A DNA stretch of 64,000 nucleotides from RPQJ01 sp052035645 (GTDB taxonomy: Bacteria; Pseudomonadota; Gammaproteobacteria; Steroidobacterales; Steroidobacteraceae), in NCBI GenBank assembly GCA_052035645.1, contig JBPOHK010000059.1, forward strand, positions 22,168 to 86,167. The letters run 5' to 3'. How positions within the stretch are numbered: position 1 is the first letter of the stretch; the number at the start of each line of letters is the position of its first letter. This document shows positions 43,203 to 51,747 of the stretch, piece by piece. The notes beneath the pieces are model-generated. The model ran no database searches, was not told the DNA's origin, and saw only the letters and a list, made by a program, of their open reading frames with translations. Made by a program: the position numbers and the translations under genes.

Positions 43203-45482
43203 TCAGCTGGCGAGCGGCAGCGGCTGCGGCCGCCCCACCTGGTAGCCCTGCACGTAGTCGACGCCCATGCGGCGCGCCGAGTCGAGCGCGCTCAGGTCCT
43301 CGACCTGCTCGGCGATCACCTGGAAGTTGAGCGAGCGCGCCAGCTTGATCATCGCGGTGACCATGGCCTGGTTGACCGTGTCGGACGCCAGGTTGCGGAT
43401 GAAGTAGCCGTCGATCTTCAGGAAGTCGAGCGACAGGTTCTTCAGATTGGCGAACGAGCTGAGGCCGCGACCGAAGTCGTCGAGCGCGAAGCGGCAGCCC
43501 ATGCCGTGCAGCACGCCGATGAAGCGGCGCGCGTGCTCGACGTTGGTGATGACGGAGTTCTCCGTCACCTCGAAGCAGAGCCGGTCCGGCGCGACGCCCG
43601 TGCGGTCGAGCGTGTCGACCACGAACTCGAGGAACGACGCGTCGCCGAGCGTCTGGAACGACAGGTTGATGCAGAGCGTGCGCCCGGGCGGCAGGCGGAT
43701 CGCGCCGCGCCCGAGCGCCGTGAGCGTGGTCTGCACCACCCAGCGGTCGATCATCGGCATCAGGCGGTAGCGCTCGGCGGCCCGCATGAACTCCGCGGGC
43801 GCGACGGGGGTCCCGGCGTCGTCCTTCAGGCGCAGCAGCACCTCGAGCGCCGGCCCGCCGGCGCCGCCGCCGTCCAGCGCCACGATCGGCTGCGCGTGCA
43901 GCTCGAAGCGGTTCTCCTTGAGCGCGGACTGCAGCAGCTGCAGCCAGACGATCTCGCCGCGGTGCCGGGCGGCCGCCTCGTCCTTCGCCGAGTAGACGTG
44001 CACGTGCGAGCCCTGGTTCTTGGCCACGTAGCACGAGGAGTCCGCGGCGCCGATGATGTCCTCGATCGAGGCGCTCTCGTGCGTGACCTCGACCAGGCCG
44101 ACGCTGACGCCGACGCTGAAGATCTTGTCCTTCCACACGAAGCGGTGGTCGTTGACCGCGCGCACCACGTCGTCGGCGATCTGGCGCGCCTTCTCGAGCG
44201 GGCAGCCGACCAGCAGGATGCCGAACTCGTCGCCGCCGAGGCGTCCGACGGTGTCGGAGTCGCGCACCGATTCCTTGATGATGCCGGCGACCTCGCGCAG
44301 CATGCCGTCGCCCGCGACGTGGCCGCACTCGTCGTTGACCGCCTTGAAGCGGTCGAGATCGAGGTAGCAGAGCACGTGCCGGCTGCCGCCGCGGGCGGCC
44401 TCGAGCGCCTCCTCGAGCCGGCGCTCGAACTCGCGGCGGTTCACGAGCCCGGTGAGGGCGTCGTGGCTCGCCTGGTAGGTCATGGCGCGGGTCAGGCCGC
44501 GGATGTCGCTGACGTCGCGCAGGGCGACCACCGCGCCGCTCACCTCGCCCTCCGTGTCGCGCATCGGCGAGACCGTCATCTCGATGGAGCGCTCACCGTC
44601 GCCGTTGGCGTGGATCAGCATGCCGCGGCGGCCGACGTTCACCCGGGTGCCCGTGGCGAGCGACTGGCGCACCGGGTCGCCGAGCGACTTGCGGTCGCCC
44701 TCGTCGACCAGATCGACCACGTCCGGGACGGTGCGGCCGAGGATCTCCGCGGGCTGCTTGCCGATGAGGTGGCAGCCGGCCTCGTTGACGTAGACGATGC
44801 GGCCCTCGCGATCGGTCGTGAGCACGCCCTCGGCGAGCGAGTCGAGCGCGCCCCAGGCGGCCACGTGGCTGCGGACCGCCGGGACCTCGGCCGCGCGCGG
44901 CTCGATGTCCACGGCCGCGACCAGCACCGCGGGCTGCCCCTCGTAGTTGATGCGCGTGAAGGCGAACTCGACGCGGTGCGGCTTGCCCCCCGCCGTGCCG
45001 AGTTCCGCCTCGAGACGCGGCGGCGCGGCCTCGCCGGCCGCGTGCCGGCGCAGGTGGCCCGCGACCAGCGCCGCGAAGTCGGGGTGCGCGAGGTCCTCCA
45101 GCCGACGGCCCACCAGGGCGGCGGGCGTGTCCGCGCCGACCAGTTCGGCGAACCGCGCATTGGCGACGACGATGCCCTCGCGCTCGACCAGCATGGCCTC
45201 GTGCATGGTCTCGAGCAGGCGCCGGTAGACGCTCTCGCGCTCGGCGAGCGCGGTCGTGTCGCTGTGCACCCGCTCGATGAGCCGGTCGATGCTGGCGGCG
45301 ACCTCGACGGCGCTGCCCTCGCCGGCGTGCGGCGTCAGGCGCTCGCTCAGGTCGCCGGTGCGCGCGACGACGTCCAGCCGGCTGGTGACGGCCCGCACGC
45401 CGTCCAGTTCGCGGCTGCGACGGTACAGCAGCGCGCCCAGCAGGACCGCCAGCGCTGCGAGTGCGATCGTCGCGAGCATCAA
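43203..45482 (-). CDS. PAS-GGDEF-EAL cyclic-di-GMP signalling protein
   Basis: The 759-residue protein has one N-terminal membrane segment (MLATIALAALAVLLGALLY), a HAMP-like linker and two PAS domains (about residues 85-330). The GGDEF domain carries RLGGDEFGILLVG with intact GGDEF. The EAL domain has LEVLLRL in place of the usual EAL/EVL core but keeps DDFGRGLSSFANLKNLSLDF and KIDGYFIRNL. It could make or degrade cyclic-di-GMP; the EVL variant is compatible with phosphodiesterase activity in relatives. It is an inner-membrane sensor with no adjacent partner. Confidence 0.9.
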   Translation of the reverse strand: MMLATIALAALAVLLGALLYRRSRELDGVRAVTSRLDVVARTGDLSERLTPHAGEGSAVEVAASIDRLIERVHSDTTALAERESVYRRLLETMHEAMLVEREGIVVANARFAELVGADTPAALVGRRLEDLAHPDFAALVAGHLRRHAAGEAAPPRLEAELGTAGGKPHRVEFAFTRINYEGQPAVLVAAVDIEPRAAEVPAVRSHVAAWGALDSLAEGVLTTDREGRIVYVNEAGCHLIGKQPAEILGRTVPDVVDLVDEGDRKSLGDPVRQSLATGTRVNVGRRGMLIHANGDGERSIEMTVSPMRDTEGEVSGAVVALRDVSDIRGLTRAMTYQASHDALTGLVNRREFERRLEEALEAARGGSRHVLCYLDLDRFKAVNDECGHVAGDGMLREVAGIIKESVRDSDTVGRLGGDEFGILLVGCPLEKARQIADDVVRAVNDHRFVWKDKIFSVGVSVGLVEVTHESASIEDIIGAADSSCYVAKNQGSHVHVYSAKDEAAARHRGEIVWLQLLQSALKENRFELHAQPIVALDGGGAGGPALEVLLRLKDDAGTPVAPAEFMRAAERYRLMPMIDRWVVQTTLTALGRGAIRLPPGRTLCINLSFQTLGDASFLEFVVDTLDRTGVAPDRLCFEVTENSVITNVEHARRFIGVLHGMGCRFALDDFGRGLSSFANLKNLSLDFLKIDGYFIRNLASDTVNQAMVTAMIKLARSLNFQVIAEQVEDLSALDSARRMGVDYVQGYQVGRPQPLPLAS

Positions 45483-45654
45483 GTCGTCATCCTCCGGCCG
45501 GTGCCCCTGCGCGCTTCCATGAGGCGGGCGGGCCCGATCCGTGGAAGGTTCTTGTAATTACGTTGCGCTCGGGCAGCATAGCGGATCGGGTCGCGCAGGC
45601 CCGTGGAATTGACCATAATCAACGGGCAAAAGTGCCCCTCGAGATGCGTACGCC

Positions 45655-46311
45655 ATGATGTTTGACGTCGAGTCCGCTCGCCACCAGATGATCGAACAGC
45701 AGGTCCGGGCCTGGGACGTGCTCGACCTCGCCGTGCTCGGCGCGCTCGAGCGCGTCCGGCGCGAGGAGTTCGTGCCGCCCGCGTACCGCGACATCGCCTT
45801 CGCGGACATGAACGTGCCGCTCGGCCACGGCCAGTCGATGCTCGCGCCGAAGGTCGAGGGCCGCATCCTGCAGGCGCTCGCGGTGCAGCCGGGCGATCGC
45901 GCGCTCGAGGTCGGCACGGGCAGCGGCTTCTTCGCCGCCTGCCTCGGGCAGCTCGCGCGCAGCGTGCGCAGCATCGACCTGTTCGCCGATTTCGTGGCCA
46001 CGGCCGCCGCAAACCTGCGCCGGGCGGGCGCGCACAACGTGCGGGCGGAAGCCCTCGATGCCATGCACCTGGCCGAGGAAGGCGCGTACGACGTGATCGC
46101 CGTGACCGGGTCGCTGCCGGTGTACGATCCGCGCTTCGAGCGGGCGCTGGCCGTCGGCGGGCGCCTGTTCGTGGTGGTCGGCGAAGGGCCCATCATGGAG
46201 GCCCGCCGCGTCACCCGCGCCGGTCCGGCCGAGTACGTCCGGGAAAGCCTGTTCGAGGTATCGATCGACCCGCTCATCCACGCCCCGGAACCACCCCGGT
46301 TCGTGTTCTAG
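45655..46311 (+). CDS. pcm: Protein-L-isoaspartate O-methyltransferase
   Basis: The 218-residue methyltransferase has the SAM-binding motif ALEVGTGSGFFAACLGQLA (about residues 82-100) and the PIMT-type upstream motif VPLGHGQSMLAPKVEGRIL. It repairs isoaspartyl residues in aged proteins, or acts on related substrates. ATGATG at 45655 leaves a one-codon doubt about the start. A TolC-family gene follows 117 bases later; the pcm-tolC order is common in Gammaproteobacteria. Confidence 0.88.
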   Translation: MMFDVESARHQMIEQQVRAWDVLDLAVLGALERVRREEFVPPAYRDIAFADMNVPLGHGQSMLAPKVEGRILQALAVQPGDRALEVGTGSGFFAACLGQLARSVRSIDLFADFVATAAANLRRAGAHNVRAEALDAMHLAEEGAYDVIAVTGSLPVYDPRFERALAVGGRLFVVVGEGPIMEARRVTRAGPAEYVRESLFEVSIDPLIHAPEPPRFVF

Positions 46312-46428
46312 ACCGCGGTTGCGACGAACCGTGGTCCCGGCGCGACTGGCCGTCGGAAGCCGGGTGATATAGTCTTGTATAACACCAATCGACCTTTTTG
46401 GGGCGGCCGGGCCGCCGATGGTGATTTC

Positions 46429-47895
46429 ATGCGCAAGCCGTCCTTCCTCCTCGCCTGCAGCGTCGCCGTGGCCCTGCTCGGCCCCTCCGGCGCCCCCCGC
46501 GCCGAGAACCTGCTCGAGGTCTACCAGACCGCCGTCCGCAACGACCCGGTCATCCGCGAGGCCGAGGCCCGCCGCATGGCGTCGCTCGAGGCCAAGCCGC
46601 AGGCGCGCGCACTGCTGCTGCCGCAGGTGAGCGTCGGCGGGCAGATCTACACGGCCAATTTCGAAGGCGAGTCGACGTCGCAGCAGCTGAACCAGACGAC
46701 GGGCCAGCCGGTGACGATCGGCTACAACAGCACGACCGACGTGTCGCAGTACTGGGACTACTCCGCCGAGCTCTCCCAGACCGTCTTCCGCTGGGACCAG
46801 TGGCAGGCCCTCAAGCGCGCCGACGCGCAGGTGGCGGTGGCGGAGGCGAACTATCGCGCCGCCCAGCAGGACCTGCTGGTGCGCGTGTCGCAGTCCTACT
46901 TCAACGTGCTCGCCGCCGAGGACACGCTCGCGGCCGCCGATGCCAGCCTGCAGGCCTTCTCGCGCCAGCTCGAGCAGGCCGAGAAGCGCTTCGAGGTGGG
47001 GCTGATCGCCATCACCGACGTCCAGGAAGCGCGCGCCGCGCACGACAGCGCCACCGCCGGCGTGATCGCCGCCAAGCGCGCGCTCGCCTCCGCGAACGAG
47101 GCCCTGCGCGAGATCACCGGCGACACCTACGCCACGCTGGTCAAGCCCGCCGACGACATGCCGCTCGACCAGCCGCAGCCGCTCGACGAGGACGGCTGGG
47201 TGAAGAAGGCCCTCGACGACAACCTCGCGGTGATCGCCGCGCGGCTCGACAGCGAGATCGCCGCGTCGAACGTGAAGATCGCCGAGGCCGGCCACATGCC
47301 GACGGTCGACCTGTTCGCGAGCTACGGCCAGACGGACCGCCAGGCGGACCAGACCAACCAGGCGTTCGACCCGACCGGATCGACCGGCATCAACACCGAC
47401 AAGGTCCGCAGCCCGGCGGACAGCAACAGCACCACCGACGTGGTCGGCCTGCGCGTTAATATCCCGGTGTTCGCCGGCGGCGGCACCCGCTCGAAGGTGC
47501 GCGAGCAGGTCTACCTGCAGCGCGCCGCGCGCGAGAAGCTCGAGGGCACGATGCGCTCTGCCGAGCGCCAGACCCGCGACGCCTATCTCGGCGTGCTCGC
47601 GGAGAAGGCGCGCGTGCAGGCACTGCAGCAGTCCGTGAAGTCCAGCCAGACGGCCCTCGAGGCCACCGAGGCGGGCTTCGAGGTGGGCACGCGCACCACG
47701 GTCGACGTCCTCGACGCCCGGCGCCGCCTGTTCGAGGCGCAGCGCGACTACGCGCGCAGCCGCTACGACTACCTGATCAACATCGTGAAGCTGAAGTCGG
47801 CCGTGGGTTCGATGGCGCCCGCCGACCTGAGCTCGATCAACGGCTTCCTCACCCAGCCGATGACGGTGCCCGCGGTGACGCCGCCGGCGGGCTGA
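46429..47895 (+). CDS. TolC-family outer membrane channel protein
   Basis: The 488-residue protein has a signal peptide (FLLACSVAVALLGPSGAPRA) and two repeated long helical hairpins typical of TolC: ENLLEVYQTAVRNDPVIREA, YFNVLAAEDTLAAADASLQA, then DAYLGVLAEKARVQALQQSV and GTRTTVDVLDARRRLFEAQR. It forms the trimeric outer-membrane duct for type I secretion and efflux pumps. No inner-membrane partner is adjacent. The last 47 bases overlap waaA on the other strand. AT-rich GATATAGTCTTGTATAAC (46366-46383) upstream may hold the -10 element. Confidence 0.9.
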   Translation: MRKPSFLLACSVAVALLGPSGAPRAENLLEVYQTAVRNDPVIREAEARRMASLEAKPQARALLLPQVSVGGQIYTANFEGESTSQQLNQTTGQPVTIGYNSTTDVSQYWDYSAELSQTVFRWDQWQALKRADAQVAVAEANYRAAQQDLLVRVSQSYFNVLAAEDTLAAADASLQAFSRQLEQAEKRFEVGLIAITDVQEARAAHDSATAGVIAAKRALASANEALREITGDTYATLVKPADDMPLDQPQPLDEDGWVKKALDDNLAVIAARLDSEIAASNVKIAEAGHMPTVDLFASYGQTDRQADQTNQAFDPTGSTGINTDKVRSPADSNSTTDVVGLRVNIPVFAGGGTRSKVREQVYLQRAAREKLEGTMRSAERQTRDAYLGVLAEKARVQALQQSVKSSQTALEATEAGFEVGTRTTVDVLDARRRLFEAQRDYARSRYDYLINIVKLKSAVGSMAPADLSSINGFLTQPMTVPAVTPPAG

Positions 47896-49150
47896 GCCGC
47901 CGCTCGATCAGCTCCACCAGCCGGTCGACGGCCCCGCGACTGCCGTCGACCGTGGCGCGCCCGCGCTCGCCGAGGGCGCGCGCCCGCGCCGGATCGGCGA
48001 GGTCCTCCGCGAGCCGGTCGCCGAGCGCGCGCGCGTCGGCGACGATCCTGAGCGCCCCGCAGCCGCGCAGCGCATCGGCCACGTCCTGGGCGTTCTGGGT
48101 GTACGGCCCGGAGAGCATCGGCAGACCCAGCACCGCCGGTTCGAGCAGGCTGTGGCCGCCGACGGGCACGAGGCTGCCGCCCACGAACGCGACGTCGGCC
48201 GCCGCGTAGAACATCTGCAGCTCGCCGAGCGTATCGACCAGCAGGACCGGGTCGCCGGCCTGCGGCGCCTCGCCCGCGCTGCGCCGGGCGAATTTCACGC
48301 CGCGGCGCGCGAGCAGCGCGCGCACCGCCTCGAAGCGCTGCGGGTGGCGCGGCGCGAGGATCAGCAGCGCACGCGGCTGCGACTCGCGCAGCCGCGCATG
48401 CGCCTCGAGGGCCGCCTCTTCCTCGCGCTCGTGCGTGCTGCCCGCAATCCACACGGGACGCTGCGCGGCGCAGGCGGCGCGGTACGCGCGGCCGGCCGCC
48501 ACCGTCGACTCCGGGATCGAGAGGTCGTACTTGACGTTGCCGGTGACCTGGACCCGGCCGGCCGGCGCGCCGACGGCACGGAAGCGCCCGGCGTCGGCCT
48601 CGGTCTGCGCGCCGATGGTGACGTCCTGCGCGAGCACGCCGGCGAACAGCGAGGACAGCCGGCGGAAGCGCGCGACGGAGCGCTGCGAAAGCCGCGCGCT
48701 CGCGAGCACGACCGGCACGCCGCGCCGGTCGAGCTCGCGGTAGAGCGTCGGCCAGATTTCCGTCTCGAGGATGATCGCGAGGCGCGGCTGCAGCCGGTCG
48801 AGGAACCGGCGCACGGCGCCGGGCACGTCGTAGGGCAGGTAGCGGTGTTCGACGCCCTGCGGGAAGAGCGCGCGCGCGCGCTGCGCGCCGGTCGCCGTGA
48901 CGGTCGTGAGGACGATGACGGCCTCGGGGTGCCGCGCCTGCAGCGCGCGGACCAGCGCGGCCGCGGCCTGCACCTCGCCCACGGACACGGCGTGCACCCA
49001 CAGGCAGCCAGGCTGCGCGAACGGGGCGCCGTAGCCGAGACGCTGCGCGACCCGGCCGCGCTCGTCCGGGTTCGAGCGCGCGCGCCAGGTCTCCGTCGCG
49101 ATCACGAACGGCAGCGCGAGCCAGGTGAGCAGCAGGTAGATGAGTCGCAA
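47849..49150 (-). CDS. waaA: Kdo transferase (3-deoxy-D-manno-octulosonic acid transferase)
   Basis: The 433-residue glycosyltransferase has an N-terminal membrane anchor (LIYLLLTWLALPFVIATETW). WaaA features follow: LWVHAVSVGEVQAA, ILTTVTATGAQRARALF, LETEIWPTLYREL and the donor site GGSLVPVGGHSLLEPAVLGL. It adds Kdo to lipid IVA during LPS assembly. The next gene on the same strand map is a Kdo kinase, encoded just upstream. It overlaps the TolC-family gene tail by 47 bases. Confidence 0.92.
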   Translation of the reverse strand: MRLIYLLLTWLALPFVIATETWRARSNPDERGRVAQRLGYGAPFAQPGCLWVHAVSVGEVQAAAALVRALQARHPEAVIVLTTVTATGAQRARALFPQGVEHRYLPYDVPGAVRRFLDRLQPRLAIILETEIWPTLYRELDRRGVPVVLASARLSQRSVARFRRLSSLFAGVLAQDVTIGAQTEADAGRFRAVGAPAGRVQVTGNVKYDLSIPESTVAAGRAYRAACAAQRPVWIAGSTHEREEEAALEAHARLRESQPRALLILAPRHPQRFEAVRALLARRGVKFARRSAGEAPQAGDPVLLVDTLGELQMFYAAADVAFVGGSLVPVGGHSLLEPAVLGLPMLSGPYTQNAQDVADALRGCGALRIVADARALGDRLAEDLADPARARALGERGRATVDGSRGAVDRLVELIERRLSPPAASPRAPSSAG

Positions 49151-49169
49151 GGCGGGTGCTCCCGCGCCG

Positions 49170-49895
49170 TCAGCCGGCGCAACCCTCGAGCAGCCAGCGC
49201 CACTCGCGCTCCCCGAAGCGGCCGGACGGGCCGCCCGCGGTCACCTTGGCCAGCGAGCGCTGCAGGCGGGCGAGCACCGCCTGCTCCCAGGCGCCCCGCG
49301 CACGGATCCGGCCCCGGTCGAAGTCGAGCACGTACACGGCCGGCCCGTCGAGCAGCAGGTTGTGGGCGTTGAGGTCCGCGTGCTGCACCCCGTGCGCGTG
49401 CAGCCGGCCGATGCCGCGCCCGACCTCGCGCCAGAGCGCCTCGGGCAGCGGCCCCTCGCGCAGTGCGTGCGCGAGCGTGCGTCGTGTCGGCAGTTCCTCC
49501 GTGACGAGGTCCGCGCGGTACAGGAGGCCCGCGCGCTGGTACCCGGCGGCGACGGGCAGCGGCACCGGCAGGCCCCAGGCCACCAGTTGGCGCAGCAGGC
49601 GGAACTCGCGATACGACCGCGTGCGGTCCTCGCCGCTCCAGAGGTAGGCGTCGCGGCTGACCCGCGCGACGAGCCCGCCGCGGCGGTAGTGGCGCAGCAC
49701 CCAGCGGCGGTCGCCGTCGCGGAGGAAGGCGATGGTGCCGCGCCCGCCCGCCTGCTCCTCGAGGCCGCGTCCGCGCCAGTGCGCGCGCGAGAAGACCTCC
49801 GGGCCCGGCTGGCTGAGCCGGGAGGCATCGTATAGCATCGCGCCGCGCGCCCAGCGCGCCGTCGCCTCCGCTCCCGTCGTACGATCTGCGTCCAT
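49170..49895 (-). CDS. kdkA: Kdo kinase (3-deoxy-D-manno-octulosonic acid kinase)
   Basis: The 241-residue protein has the kinase-like KdkA signature: WVLRHYRRGGLVARVSRDAY, RTRSYREFRLLRQLVAWGLP and the catalytic loop HADLNAHNLLLD followed by VYVLDFDRGRI. KdkA phosphorylates the Kdo of bacteria with a single inner-core Kdo, such as Xanthomonadales and Haemophilus. It reads into waaA 19 bases later, so the two form an operon. The start at 49895 (MDADRTTG) is the first in frame with reasonable length. Confidence 0.88.
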   Translation of the reverse strand: MDADRTTGAEATARWARGAMLYDASRLSQPGPEVFSRAHWRGRGLEEQAGGRGTIAFLRDGDRRWVLRHYRRGGLVARVSRDAYLWSGEDRTRSYREFRLLRQLVAWGLPVPLPVAAGYQRAGLLYRADLVTEELPTRRTLAHALREGPLPEALWREVGRGIGRLHAHGVQHADLNAHNLLLDGPAVYVLDFDRGRIRARGAWEQAVLARLQRSLAKVTAGGPSGRFGEREWRWLLEGCAG

Positions 49896-49946
49896 CGGGG
49901 GTGGATTGTTCACGAACGAGCCGCTCCTGCCTACCAGCGCGCCCCG

Positions 49947-51026
49947 ATGCCGAGCCAACTGCCGCCCCGAACCCCGCCCCGCGAGCTGTGCGTGCTGCGC
50001 CTGTCGGCCCTCGGCGACGTCTGCCACGTGCTGCCGGTGGTCCGCACGCTGCAGGACGCCTGGCCCGGCACGCGCATCACCTGGGTGCTCGGCGGTCTCG
50101 AGCGCCGGCTGCTCGGACACATTCCGGACATCGAGTTCGTGGTCTTCGACAAGAAGGCGGGGCGGCGCGCGTACGGCGAGCTGCGCCGGACGCTCGCCGG
50201 CCGGCGCTTCGACGTGCTGCTGCACATGCAGCTGGCCCTGCGCGCCAGCCTCGCCGCCGCCGTGATCCCGGCCGAGGTGAAGCTCGGCTTCGACCGGCCG
50301 CGGGCCCGCGAGCTGCAGTGGCTGTTCACCGACGCGCGGATCGAGCCGCGCCAGCACGAGCACGTGCTCGACAGCCTGTTCGGCTTCGCGCGGGCGCTCG
50401 GGGTCGAGCGGCGCTCGCTGCGCTGGGACATCCCGCTGCCCGAGGCCGCGCTCGAGTACGCCTGCCGCGCGATCCCGGACGGGCAGCCGACCCTGGTCAT
50501 CAGCCCCTGCTCGAGCCACGCGCTGCGCAACTGGAGTGTCGAGCGCTACGCCGCGTTCGCCGACCACGCGGCCGCGCGCCACGGCCTGCGGGTGCTGCTG
50601 TGCGGGGGCCGCAGCGCGCTCGAGCTGGAGTACGGCGAGCGCATCGGGCGCGCGATGCAGCGGCCCTGCACCAACCTCGTCGGCAAGGACACGCTGCCCG
50701 AGCTGCTGGCCACGCTGCAGCGGGCCACCGTGCTGCTCTCGCCCGACTCGGGCCCGGCGCACATGGCGACCACGGTCGGCACGCCGGTGATCGGGCTGTA
50801 TGCGGCGACCAACCCCGAGCGCAGCGGCCCGTACCACAGCCGCGGCTGGTGCGTGGATCGCTACGACGCGGCGGCCCGGCGCTTCCTGCGCAGGCCGGCG
50901 GCCGACCTGCCCTGGACCACCAAGATCGAGCAGCCGGGCGTGATGGACCTGATCGAGGTCGCGGACGCGGCGGAGCGGCTCGACGCGCTGATGGCGGCCG
51001 GCGCGCCGCGTACCCCGACCCGCTGA
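49947..51026 (+). CDS. Glycosyltransferase family 9 (heptosyltransferase-like)
   Basis: The 359-residue protein has the GT9 pattern: LCVLRLSALGDVCHVLPVVR at the N-terminus and the donor-binding region LLSPDSGPAHMATTVGTPVI, then GLYAATNPERSGPY. It should transfer a heptose or related sugar to the LPS core. It diverges from kdkA with 51 bases between, so core-LPS genes flank a shared promoter region. Relationship to WaaC or WaaF is not resolved. Confidence 0.88.
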   Translation: MPSQLPPRTPPRELCVLRLSALGDVCHVLPVVRTLQDAWPGTRITWVLGGLERRLLGHIPDIEFVVFDKKAGRRAYGELRRTLAGRRFDVLLHMQLALRASLAAAVIPAEVKLGFDRPRARELQWLFTDARIEPRQHEHVLDSLFGFARALGVERRSLRWDIPLPEAALEYACRAIPDGQPTLVISPCSSHALRNWSVERYAAFADHAAARHGLRVLLCGGRSALELEYGERIGRAMQRPCTNLVGKDTLPELLATLQRATVLLSPDSGPAHMATTVGTPVIGLYAATNPERSGPYHSRGWCVDRYDAAARRFLRRPAADLPWTTKIEQPGVMDLIEVADAAERLDALMAAGAPRTPTR

Positions 51027-51098
51027 CGGCGGCCGGCGGCTGACGGCCCGGTCGGCCTGCGCGATAATGCGCGCCCCACGCACCGAGGCGAGATCCCC

Positions 51099-51299
51099 GT
51101 GACGGCCGAACGCAGCGACAAGCTCATGCAGCCGAACGCGCAGCACCAGTACGAGGTCACGCCCGAGGACCTGCCGCTCGCCTGCCCGATGCCGGGCATG
51201 CACCTGTGGAATTCCCACCCGCGGGTGTTCCTGCCGATCGAGAAGACCGGCTGGGCGAAGTGCCCCTACTGCAGCGCGGAGTACACGCTCAGGAAGTGA
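51099..51299 (+). CDS. Zinc-finger (CHCC-type) small protein
   Basis: The 66-residue protein has the zf-CHCC pattern: PLACPMPGMHLWNSHPRVFL, then KCPYCSAEY. Cys, His, Cys and Cys can bind zinc. It resembles the bacterial homologues of the NDUFS6 accessory subunit of complex I. Start is the GTG at 51099; an ATG at residue 10 is possible. It faces the DUF6165 gene convergently with 4 bases between. Confidence 0.82.
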   Translation: MTAERSDKLMQPNAQHQYEVTPEDLPLACPMPGMHLWNSHPRVFLPIEKTGWAKCPYCSAEYTLRK

Positions 51300-51303
51300 C
51301 GGA

Positions 51304-51702
51304 TCACTTCCGCGCGTAGTCGGCGTAGCTCTTCTCCTCGACCAGCACGGAGCCGAGCTTCGTGTTGATGCGGCGCTTGATCGCCGCGCGCTCGTCGTTG
51401 GTCACGTAGACCGCGCGCGCCAGCTCGATGAAGCGCGCGTCGAATTCGCCGGCGCGCTCCTTGTCGCGGATGTCGTCCTCGATGTCCCAGAGCTTCGCGT
51501 TCACCTCGCGCAGTCCGGACCACTCGGCGCCGATGTCGGTCGCCGAGAACGGCGAGGCCCGCCAGGTGTCGTTGAGCATCGCGAGTTCGGTGCGCACGTT
51601 GTGCAGTTTCGCCGCGTCCGTCATGCGCTGCGACTTGATCTCCAGGATCGTGATCTTGTCGATCAGCTCGCCCGGGGAGACGGGGACCAGCAGTTCCGCC
51701 AT
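51304..51702 (-). CDS. DUF6165-like protein
   Basis: The 132-residue helical protein starts MAELLVPVSPGELIDKITIL. It continues with EIKSQRMTDAAKLHNVRTEL and ends in ERAAIKRRINTKLGSVLVEE, the pattern of the DUF6165 family often found near LPS and glycosyltransferase genes. No enzymatic motif is seen. It stands 45 bases after the glnE stop in the same direction, which could be readthrough or an own promoter. Confidence 0.72.
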   Translation of the reverse strand: MAELLVPVSPGELIDKITILEIKSQRMTDAAKLHNVRTELAMLNDTWRASPFSATDIGAEWSGLREVNAKLWDIEDDIRDKERAGEFDARFIELARAVYVTNDERAAIKRRINTKLGSVLVEEKSYADYARK

Positions 51703-51747
51703 GGAAGCCTCGTGGGTGCGCCGGATCGCGGGCGCCGTGGGCCGGGA